7,857 nucleotides of DNA, taken from the NCBI GenBank assembly GCA_040901865.1, contig JBBDYD010000037.1, positions 1-7,857 on the forward strand, given 5' to 3'. Source of the stretch: JBBDYD01 sp040901865. GTDB taxonomy: Bacteria; Bacteroidota; Ignavibacteria; UBA10030. The translations under genes were made by a program, and so were the position numbers. This document shows positions 1-5,360 of the stretch, piece after piece. The notes beneath the pieces are model-generated. The model did not search any database and was not told the DNA's origin. It was given only the letters and a program-made list of their open reading frames with translations. The first letter of the stretch is position 1. Each line of letters starts with the position of its first letter.

Positions 1-61
1 AATATCGAAACTGCCCTTTAGAATTTTGTGTTTTGATATTGTCTCGCTCCACAGAAATGTG

Positions 62-92
62 AAAACAAAAGCCCCCGAAATCGAGGCGGGGG
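62..92 (-). terminator. Intrinsic terminator of the polyketide synthase-methyltransferase operon
   Basis: On the minus strand a perfect 6-bp stem (CCCCCG at 87-92, read on minus, pairing with CGGGGG at 72-77) with a 9-nt loop is followed directly by a T-rich run, GCTTTTGTTTT. It lies about 25 bases past the methyltransferase stop codon, the expected place for the end of that transcript. Confidence 0.8.
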
Positions 93-118
93 ATGCGCTG
101 GACAAGAGGATCTACCTT

Positions 119-784
119 CTAGTGCCAAATAACAACAAGCCACCGAAAAGCCCACCTGCGCTGCAGGCTGTACTTCGTAACGCCGCAATCTGCAAGAAGG
201 CTCTCCAATTCATCTTTTGAAAAACCCCTGAGCACCGAGAGCGGCCCGTCGTGTTTCACCATGGAACTGTTCGAAAAGAGAGTCGTGAGGGCTTTGATTC
301 CCGCGTAGGCGATCATGGAACGTCGCAAGTCGTTGATGATGATCCCAGAGCGGGAGATCCGCAAACAGGAAATGAGCATTCTTCGGATTTCTTCTTCATG
401 GAGATGATGCAGAAATAAGGAGGCGTGAATAACGTCGAACGATTTGTCGTTAAACGGGAGGTGCAGCGCATCTCCGCAAACAACGGAATACGGCACGCGG
501 ATCTTCAAGTACTCGCATACACGCGGGTTGCGGTCAAGTACCGTGATATCCAGGGGTTGAACCGAATCGTCAAACACATCCGCTCCGCCCGCACCGATGT
601 CCAATAGGCTCAAGGGGTGATGCAGATCGAGTTTCTTTCGAAGAACGCGAAGGCCCTTTTGCGTGGTTGCCCTTCCGCCGAGGAACATGTTCACCCGCTT
701 CAATTCCCGAAGTGCATTGTCCATCCGCTCGTCCTGAATGGAAAGGTCATCCATGATTTCAGGATCGTAGCGGCGTCTCAGCAT
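119..784 (-). CDS. Class I SAM-dependent methyltransferase, partner of a type III PKS
   Basis: A 221-aa cytoplasmic protein with a Rossmann-fold methyltransferase core. SAM-binding motif I is DIGAGGAD at residues 62-69. The acidic residue ending strand 2 is D84 in TVLDRN. GDALHLPF (104-111) is the adenine-contacting loop, and SFDVIHASLFLHHL (115-128) is the post-motif typical of the Methyltransf_11/25 group. The N-terminus (PEIMDDLSIQDERMDNALRE, residues 8-27) resembles methyltransferases found beside bacterial type III polyketide synthases. The ATG at 784 lies inside the last codons of the upstream synthase gene, with which it overlaps by 7 bases (ATGCTGA), so the two are probably translationally coupled. 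The likely role is O- or C-methylation of the synthase product; the substrate cannot be read from the sequence. The gene appears complete and is followed by a terminator. Confidence 0.88.
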   Translation of the reverse strand: MLRRRYDPEIMDDLSIQDERMDNALRELKRVNMFLGGRATTQKGLRVLRKKLDLHHPLSLLDIGAGGADVFDDSVQPLDITVLDRNPRVCEYLKIRVPYSVVCGDALHLPFNDKSFDVIHASLFLHHLHEEEIRRMLISCLRISRSGIIINDLRRSMIAYAGIKALTTLFSNSSMVKHDGPLSVLRGFSKDELESLLADCGVTKYSLQRRWAFRWLVVIWH

Positions 785-1161
785 GCTCTCAACAAGGCGG
801 TTTCCATTGTCAGCCCGGGTCCGAAGGCAACGGCGCAGACAAGATCGTTTCTTTTCATACTTGAGTTCTTCAGGATTTCCTTCAGCACAAAAAGAATCGA
901 AGCGGAGGAGAGGTTGCCAAAGGTCTTAAGCACGGCTCGGGAGGGGATCATTTGCTCGTCGCTCAACTGCATGCCGTTCTGCAACGCGTCAAGAATTGCC
1001 CGTCCGCCGGGATGAAGGGCCCAATGAGCAATGTTTTCGGGGCGTACATTCTGGGCGACCAGAATTTCCTTAAGCTTCGGCGCCGCGTCGTTGAGAATAA
1101 TCTTGGGGAGATCGGAAGAGAGGATCATCTCGAATCCAAAGTTGCCGATCTTCCATCCCAT
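778..1161 (-). CDS. Type III polyketide synthase (chalcone/stilbene synthase family), C-terminal part only
   Basis: The visible 127 residues are the C-terminal domain of a thiolase-fold type III PKS. These enzymes extend an acyl-CoA starter with malonyl-CoA units and cyclise the chain. The catalytic histidine is H50 in WALHPGG and the catalytic asparagine is N83 in FGNLSSAS. Their 33-residue spacing equals that of H303 and N336 in plant chalcone synthase. F10 (GFEM) fits the gatekeeper phenylalanine region, and AFGPGLTMET (112-121) is the conserved GFGPG cyclisation loop with Ala for the first Gly. The catalytic cysteine and the N-terminal roughly 230-250 residues are missing because the reading frame runs into the run of Ns. 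The Met encoded at 1159-1161 is therefore almost certainly internal, not a start. The gene is joined to the methyltransferase by a 7-base overlap. Confidence 0.92.
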   Translation of the reverse strand: MGWKIGNFGFEMILSSDLPKIILNDAAPKLKEILVAQNVRPENIAHWALHPGGRAILDALQNGMQLSDEQMIPSRAVLKTFGNLSSASILFVLKEILKNSSMKRNDLVCAVAFGPGLTMETALLRAC

Positions 1162-1261
1162 NNNNNNNNNNNNNNNNNNNNNNNNNNNNNNNNNNNNNNN
1201 NNNNNNNNNNNNNNNNNNNNNNNNNNNNNNNNNNNNNNNNNNNNNNNNNNNNNNNNNNNNN
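1162..1261. other. Assembly gap (100 Ns)
   Basis: Exactly 100 consecutive Ns, a value often used as a placeholder for a scaffold gap of unknown size. About 700 bases of polyketide synthase coding sequence should lie here, and none of it is recognisable to the right of the gap. The true gap is therefore probably larger than drawn, or the join is wrong. Confidence 0.95.
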
Positions 1262-1625
1262 AACCGCTTAGGGGCTAATTCGACCGAATCCCTTCAGGAA
1301 TGCTGAATTCACTGTGATACTCTCCGGGTAATGAGCATATTGAATGCAAGGCTGTCTCCGATGAGAGACGCCATCACTTACCCCAAAGGTCAACCCATGG
1401 ATTTCAACACGTTTCTCGAACACATCATGAAAAACTTCGCAGCCTCGTTTCCGTACGGGCTGAACAAAACTGACGTCACGAAAATCGCTTTCCAGTCGTG
1501 GTGCGCGATTCAAGCCCAGGCAATGAGCGACAAACATAGCGTCGCGCCGTAGCCCACAATTGCGGCACTCGTTTTCCCGCACTTGATTTGAGATAACGCT
1601 CGTGCTCTATTGCTTCCGGGCATGG

Positions 1626-1648
1626 ATCAAATTCCGTGTCAATTTGAT
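1626..1648. promoter_or_regulatory. Perfect AT-rich palindrome, possible operator
   Basis: ATCAAATT and AATTTGAT form 8-bp perfect arms around a 7-bp spacer (CCGTGTC). This geometry is typical of a dimeric repressor site. No T-run follows, so it is not an intrinsic terminator. It lies about 170 bases upstream of the membrane protein start, and which gene it might control is unknown. Confidence 0.3.
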
Positions 1649-1769
1649 GCAATCGACCTCCCTACGGAACCTCGCCAATTATTTGCCCACCCCAAAAGAA
1701 ATCAGTCCCTAAAAGGTACTTGGGGGCTATGCGACGGTTGTTTTCATTCATTCAAACATGTAAATTCTT

Positions 1770-1786
1770 TGTGGATTTCATCCACA
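1770..1786. promoter_or_regulatory. Short hairpin/palindrome upstream of the membrane protein gene
   Basis: TGTGGAT and ATCCACA form 7-bp perfect arms with a 3-nt loop, ending 32 bases before the ATG at 1819. A weak promoter-like pair (TTGTTT at 1738, TAAATT at 1761, 17-bp spacer) would place the transcript start around the hairpin. It could therefore be an operator or a 5'-leader structure; the promoter match is poor. Confidence 0.3.
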
Positions 1787-1818
1787 CATAACCGACTTTT
1801 TTGATAGAAGGAGATTCC

Positions 1819-2304
1819 ATGAGATCATGGCTTTTCGGGATGGGACTTGGACTCGCAGGTGTGCTTATCAGTTCGCTCCTTGTTTGGTGGCTGGCCTCCT
1901 CAGACACGTCGTTTAGCCAGCGATGGCTCACCCTCGCATTGATGGTACCGCTTGGAGGCGTCTACCTGGGTTGGGATCGGGCACAAAAAGCAGAGGCTGT
2001 TACTCCCCAAGGAATAAATCCACGCATCATACGGACCAGCTATGTTATCCAGGGCGCTCTTCTCGCGGCCCTCACGCAGTACCTCACTTTTGTGATCGCA
2101 TCAAGTATCTGGCACGCTGATGTTATTGATCCGGCACAAGCAGGCTTCCTCTATCAGTTGTTTCATCCGGACTCGCTTCCAAGCCTGTCTGACACTCGTT
2201 CTGGCGGTTCAAGTACCGAATCCGGTTGGGTCGAGATGGTGCTTGTCGGCGTGTTCGTGGGAACAGTTATGACTTTCTATATGACGAGGAAACAGAAGCA
2301 GTAG
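1819..2304 (+). CDS. Four-helix membrane protein of unknown function
   Basis: A 161-aa integral membrane protein that I cannot assign to a family. Hydrophobic segments lie at about residues 5-27, 36-52, 74-97 and 138-155. The loop between helices 3 and 4 (about 98-137) is long and polar with a Ser/Gly-rich part, and the C-terminus is basic (TRKQKQ). The start at 1819 is chosen because AGAAGGAGA ends five bases before this ATG; an upstream in-frame TTG at 1801 has no such site and would add only six residues. The gene stands alone, facing the minus-strand DUF1905 gene, and I see no clear terminator after it. Confidence 0.75.
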   Translation: MRSWLFGMGLGLAGVLISSLLVWWLASSDTSFSQRWLTLALMVPLGGVYLGWDRAQKAEAVTPQGINPRIIRTSYVIQGALLAALTQYLTFVIASSIWHADVIDPAQAGFLYQLFHPDSLPSLSDTRSGGSSTESGWVEMVLVGVFVGTVMTFYMTRKQKQ

Positions 2305-2428
2305 GGGAAGGAAGACCTTGAACCCAGCGTTAACAAAGCGGCAGGGTCTCAGAGCTTAAATATGCAAAGGCCCGCCGAAACCAGGCGTAAACCCGATTAT
2401 CATCGGATAAATTGTGGTCCAAGCCGCT

Positions 2429-2728
2429 TCAGCCGTTCCAAGAAGGGAATTCCAAACGAACAACGACCAAATCCCCCATATCGATTCCTTCTTTGTGTCG
2501 TACACTCGCTTTAAGAGGCAGAAGGTATGTTCCCTCCTTTGTCGGAAAAATGGAAGTGCTCCATTCAGTCGTGCCGATCCGAGCCTTCGTGCGGATTGAG
2601 CCAAAACCTCGCAACTGACCCTTCATGGTGCTTTTAATCCTCGAAGAGGTTCTTTTCCCCACCGTGAAGAAATGCCACCCGCCAAAGCCGGGATATCTCC
2701 AGACTTTCCCTTTGACCTTTAAGGCCAT
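2429..2728 (-). CDS. DUF1905 domain protein
   Basis: A 99-aa soluble protein that is almost entirely a DUF1905 domain, a small beta-barrel-like family of unknown biochemical function. Characteristic stretches are the start VKGKVWRYPGFGGWHFFTV (residues 5-23), GFGSIRTKARIGTTEWSTSIFP (41-62, shown by its ends GFGSI and TSIFP), GTYLLPLKASVR (66-77) and the closing KEGIDMGDLVVVRLEF (79-94). Length and domain borders match the family. The frame stays open upstream to a TTG at 2809, but the extra 27 residues are not domain-like, so the ATG at 2728 is preferred; its ribosome binding site is weak (CAGG about eight bases away). The gene converges with the membrane protein gene at 1819-2304. Any role as a companion of another enzyme cannot be judged here. 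Confidence 0.85.
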   Translation of the reverse strand: MALKVKGKVWRYPGFGGWHFFTVGKRTSSRIKSTMKGQLRGFGSIRTKARIGTTEWSTSIFPTKEGTYLLPLKASVRHKEGIDMGDLVVVRLEFPSWNG

Positions 2729-2944
2729 AGGGAACCTGTCACAGATTGATCCATTTTCAGTTGGTTGATCATCATGTTGATGAGCCGAAAGTACAATATC
2801 TTTGCACAAAAATAAAGAATCCCAACCGCCGTGATGGGAGCCCGATATTTAGTGTAAGTTGATTTGAACCTTAACCCGTAACGCTTTAGATTGAACGAAA
2901 GCCCCGGGGCTAACTATGGATTTTGGGGTGGACAAGTTCAATAC

Positions 2945-3182
2945 AGTTTTGTTGAAGATGCATTACTCCAGCAGGTGATCATCCGTGCACATGGACCGGA
3001 CTCTATCCTGAAAAAGGCGGGTCGGGGGCGACTGGAAGGGCAAGATGTCGCCGGTTCTTTATGTCGTGGCGATCATTGCGACCCTTTGGTCTCCATGGAT
3101 CGCCGAAGGGATCTTCGTGACCGTGGCCCTGATCTGGCTGATTCCGGACCGACGTATTGAAAACGTCCTGAGTACGCCGTAG
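2945..3182 (+). pseudogene. Remnant of a TMEM175-type potassium channel gene, 5' truncated and frameshifted
   Basis: Two pieces in different frames together resemble the C-terminal end of a bacterial TMEM175 (DUF1211) protein. The first frame gives LLQQVIIRAHGPDSILKK. After a shift at the five-G run at 3024-3028 the next frame gives DWKGKMSPVLYVV, then LWSPWIAEGIF and the family-typical end WLIPDRRIE before TAG at 3180-3182. Removing one G restores a continuous ...KKAGRGDWKGKM... reading. Nothing recognisable from the rest of the protein lies upstream, where the frame is closed by a stop at 2879, so the gene lacks most of its length as well. The frameshift alone could be a sequencing error, but the 5' truncation could not. 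The intact part from 3045 would encode only 45 residues with about two hydrophobic segments. Confidence 0.7.
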
Positions 3183-3214
3183 GGCGCGCGCAATCCGTAG
3201 GATGGGATCTTCAA

Positions 3215-4108
3215 CTAGCGTCGGTCGATGTTCGCCACAGTAACCACGCTGCCATCGGAAGCGACTTTTCTGACCCTCGGCAGCCACTCTCGCCTGTTGT
3301 CTCCCGGGGTGTGAAAGTACTCAAGCACGTATACGTCGCTTCCGAAGACGGCGACTCCCGTTGGAGACCATGGGCCTGATGCCCGCAGAATGGTCGTAAC
3401 TTTTTTGTCCGCACTGATCTTCAGGACGGCCCGACAGCCGGTGGCCGCCACGTAGACACTTCCGTCTTCGCCAACATCAAGGCCGCGAAAATATGGTCCA
3501 AGATCTGCCCCCACCTCAGGCACTGAATCGCACCCGGTCAGGGTCATGTTATCGATAAATGTCGCTAGCTCACCCTGGGGAGTGATCTTCCTGATGGCTT
3601 TGTTTTCCGTATAGTAAAGAGATCCGTCCGGTCCCAATGCCATGCCGTTCAGCCAACGGAGCGGACCGCTCTCGGTGTTCGCGGGCAGCGTCTTAAGGAT
3701 TGTTGTGGTTCCTGTGGGTGTGAGTCGAAAGATCTGCAATTGTTTGCCGCCGGAAAGCCAGGGATAATACAGGCTGCCATCGCTTCCGACAGTGACCGGA
3801 AAGTCACTGGAGAGGAGGAGGGTTGGATCTCCGCCAACCCGCGTAACGGTAGCGTCACGGGATGAGAAATAGGGCAACGCAACATTCTTTAATCGACCTT
3901 CGATGTCGATTGCCATCCAGTGATAGGCGGGCCCGGTAAGTCGGGTGAGTTTGCCGTTGCGTTCGATCTTCCACACGCCGGACCCCGTATCAACGAAATA
4001 AATGTTCCCTTGCCGATCCTTGACGATTCCGGATCCTGGGTGAGCGCGGACTTCGTCCACGGCAACAAACAGCATAATGGCGAGAAGTGTGATGATTGCG
4101 TGTTTCAC
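3215..4108 (-). CDS. Exported six-bladed NHL/SMP-30-like beta-propeller protein
   Basis: A 297-aa protein with a clear signal peptide: MKHA, hydrophobic core IITLLAIMLFVAV, and probable cleavage after VRA at residue 22. The mature part repeats a pattern of GS-type turn, (I/L)YY or VYV strand and K(I/V)xxxGxxT strand. Copies begin at about residues 25, 63, 103, 153, 208 and 249, giving about six blades as in NHL and SMP-30/gluconolactonase-like propellers. Good examples are NGMALGPDGSLYYTEN (154-169) and RGLDVGEDGSVYVAA (208-222). C193 and C225 could form a disulfide outside the cytoplasm. No metal-binding catalytic set is evident, so an enzymatic role is not claimed; extracytoplasmic binding is as likely. 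The GTG at 4106-4108 is chosen because AGGAAGGGA sits six bases upstream and the signal peptide then begins normally; the ATG at 4135 would add nine unlikely residues. It is a single-gene unit, convergent with the channel remnant 32 bases away. Confidence 0.82.
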   Translation of the reverse strand: MKHAIITLLAIMLFVAVDEVRAHPGSGIVKDRQGNIYFVDTGSGVWKIERNGKLTRLTGPAYHWMAIDIEGRLKNVALPYFSSRDATVTRVGGDPTLLLSSDFPVTVGSDGSLYYPWLSGGKQLQIFRLTPTGTTTILKTLPANTESGPLRWLNGMALGPDGSLYYTENKAIRKITPQGELATFIDNMTLTGCDSVPEVGADLGPYFRGLDVGEDGSVYVAATGCRAVLKISADKKVTTILRASGPWSPTGVAVFGSDVYVLEYFHTPGDNRREWLPRVRKVASDGSVVTVANIDRR

Positions 4109-4136
4109 AATTGTTCCCTTCCTGATGAATGGCAAT

Positions 4137-4160
4137 AGACTACGATAGCGCTTGTAGTCT
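4137..4160. promoter_or_regulatory. Inverted repeat upstream of the beta-propeller gene, possible operator
   Basis: AGACTAC and GTAGTCT are 7-bp perfect arms around a 10-bp spacer, 28 bases upstream of the GTG start. A weak promoter-like pair on the minus strand (TTCAAA, 18 bases, TATCTT) lies just upstream, which would put the palindrome near the transcript start. Such a repeat could occur by chance. Confidence 0.28.
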
Positions 4161-4230
4161 TCCCTCTCTAAGATACCTGTGGAGCTTTGAGGGTTTGAAG
4201 GGATTATCTCATCTTCGCGTGATCTCCATA

Positions 4231-4274
4231 AAATGAAAAGCCCCCAGACTGATTAGCCTGGGGGCCTGTTTTTT
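4231..4274 (-). terminator. Strong, potentially bidirectional intrinsic terminator
   Basis: GCCCCCAG at 4240-4247 pairs with CTGGGGGC at 4258-4265; one mismatch and two more pairs close around a GATT loop. On the minus strand the hairpin is followed by TTTTCATTTT. On the plus strand it is followed by CTGTTTTTTG. On the minus strand it would end the transcript of the 95-aa gene (4382-4669); no plus-strand gene upstream needs it. Confidence 0.85.
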
Positions 4275-4381
4275 GCGCACCTTTCGTTCCGCTTCCTGTT
4301 CCGCTTCCCAGAACGCCGCTCAGAGCGGAATCCTCGAGGCGGGACGTCCTGACAAACAACTTCCAAAACCCGGAAGCCCAG

Positions 4382-4669
4382 TTAATTTCCTTCGATCATG
4401 TGAAAGGCAATTCCGAGAACCCGCTGCCAGTTACGCGCCAGGAAATCCGGTTTCCACTGAACACCTTCCTTCACGAGAATCTGCTGAACAGCGGTACACA
4501 CGGTAGATTCGTTATTGAAGATGTAGGTGGGGTCCGATTGAGCCGCAGCGTGAAGTTCTTTAAGATAATGAACGTGAGGTGATTTGAGAAGCATTTGAAC
4601 GCCTTTCTCCAATTCCGCGGTCAAATCTGGTTTCCGGGTTGCCAACTGCACATCTTTGTGGGAGGTCAA
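4382..4669 (-). CDS. Small protein of unknown function, probable TTG start
   Basis: A 95-aa soluble protein that I do not recognise. It is helix-rich: residues 16-44 (LTAELEKGVQMLLKS to ELHAA) and 58-70 look amphipathic, and the end is aromatic and hydrophobic (NWQRVLGIAFHMIEGN, 80-95). There is one cysteine (C58), and no signal peptide or membrane segment. The TTG at 4667-4669 is chosen because an excellent ribosome binding site, AGAAGGAGA, ends six bases before it. The frame is open further upstream to an ATG at 4732 (preceded by GGGGGTGA), which would give a 116-aa form with a basic N-terminus; I consider that less likely. A tiny upstream frame ends in TGA overlapping the TTG (TTGA), which could couple translation. 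The terminator at 4231-4265 lies downstream. Confidence 0.6.
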   Translation of the reverse strand: MTSHKDVQLATRKPDLTAELEKGVQMLLKSPHVHYLKELHAAAQSDPTYIFNNESTVCTAVQQILVKEGVQWKPDFLARNWQRVLGIAFHMIEGN

Positions 4670-5297
4670 AGAGTGTCTCCTTCTATTGTGAATTTCATTC
4701 GCATGGTACCCTCCCTTGTCCTTGAATTCCATGACAGTGGTCACCCCCTCGGCGCGGGAGCCCGTTATTTTGATGAAAATCACAATCATTAACCATTATT
4801 AATTCGAGGCAACCCGAAACGGGTTCAAATTCGGAGGTAAAAGGCTTGGGTGAATCTGAATAGGATTCCTTCCTCAATCGTGAGACAGTATGTGTGGCAC
4901 GGCATATTTATCCCCCATAAAATAAAAAAGCCACCAGATTTTCGGCCTGGCAGCTTGTTTGTGGGTTTTTCTCGTCCCGACGATTTTTGAGAGACTTTTG
5001 ATGCCGTTCTTGCCTGATCAGCAAGCCAGACGCATACCATGATTATCGCGTGGTTGCTGTTACTCCGTTTCTTTCCCCCATCCGATCCAAGGCCTTTGAA
5101 GTGTCGTGTTCTTCCTATGCCCTGTCTATGCGTATAATCGTGAAAGCAGAAAAAGGTTGCACTTTTTTTTTGAAGGGCTGGCCTGAGCCGAGGTGTTGTG
5201 ACCGGCCCCCAACGTGGGTACCAATGCGCGTATGGAGGATTAGGAAATCAAGAGGCCGAACCAGCCGCAGGAAGCCCGTTGCACAATCTGAACAGAA
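4670..5297. other. Long intergenic stretch with an orphan terminator
   Basis: More than 600 bases lie between the 95-aa gene and the terminator of the permease operon. Frames such as 5050-5433 (plus) and 4825-5040 (minus) carry no recognisable domain; the latter runs straight through a terminator hairpin. A small palindrome AACCCG-AAA-CGGGTT lies at 4811-4825 and a T9 run near 5163-5171. The minus-strand terminator at 4919-4956 suggests that an unidentified short transcript ends here. Confidence 0.5.
4919..4956 (-). terminator. Intrinsic terminator with no assigned gene
   Basis: As minus-strand RNA, AAGCUGCCAG and CUGGUGGCUU form a continuous 10-bp stem with two G-U wobble pairs and a 9-nt loop, followed by a TTTTTT run and more T-rich sequence. 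Read as plus-strand RNA the same two positions become A-C mismatches, so the element is built for the minus strand. No recognised gene ends at it; the next gene upstream on that strand already has its own terminator at 5298-5322. Confidence 0.75.
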
Positions 5298-5322
5298 ACG
5301 CCCAAGCTCATCACTTGGGCGT
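5298..5322 (-). terminator. Terminator of the PadR/permease-prefix operon
   Basis: ACGCCCAAG (5298-5306) and CTTGGGCGT (5314-5322) are 9-bp perfect arms with a 7-nt loop. On the minus strand the hairpin is followed by TTTCTGTT, a modest T-tract. It begins 39 bases after the stop codon of the permease-prefix gene. Confidence 0.75.
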
Positions 5323-5360
5323 ATCGGACGGTCGGAGAAGAAGGGTTTATTGGCACGCAG

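Larger units (their letters stand above)
1262..1818. other. Intergenic stretch without a recognised gene
   Basis: About 550 bases between the assembly gap and the membrane protein gene. Open frames exist on both strands (1268-1582 minus, 1331-1552 plus), but neither has a recognisable domain or a good ribosome binding site, and each is the shadow of the other. The stretch does contain two clean palindromes, at 1626-1648 and 1770-1786. The first bases right of the gap show no resemblance to the missing part of the polyketide synthase. Confidence 0.5.

Noticed and set aside
1..40. Imperfect inverted repeat AATATC...GATATT near the left edge
   Set aside because: Short, AT-rich and partly dependent on a G-T pair; no gene or promoter context, and the window edge cuts the neighbourhood.
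1268..1582. 104-aa open frame on minus and a 73-aa frame on plus (1331-1552) in the same DNA
   Set aside because: Neither has a recognisable domain, a convincing ribosome binding site or a good context; the minus frame looks like a shadow translation.
2356..2604. 82-aa minus-strand frame ending in a hydrophobic stretch
   Set aside because: It overlaps the DUF1905 gene in another frame; the DUF1905 match is clear, so this is a shadow.
3003..3287. 94-aa minus-strand frame opposite the TMEM175 remnant
   Set aside because: It overlaps the end of the propeller gene and lies opposite recognisable channel sequence; no domain of its own.
4286..4308. Two tandem copies of GTTCCGCTTCC (12-bp period), followed by the palindrome CCGCTC-A-GAGCGG
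   Set aside because: Only two copies, located between a terminator and the 3' end of a gene; no sign of a longer array or function.
4825..5040. 71-aa minus-strand frame
   Set aside because: It reads straight through the terminator hairpin and T-run at 4919-4956, which a real gene would not do.
5133..5138. Perfect TATAAT on the plus strand as a possible promoter
   Set aside because: No acceptable -35 box at 16-18 bases upstream and no plus-strand gene downstream.
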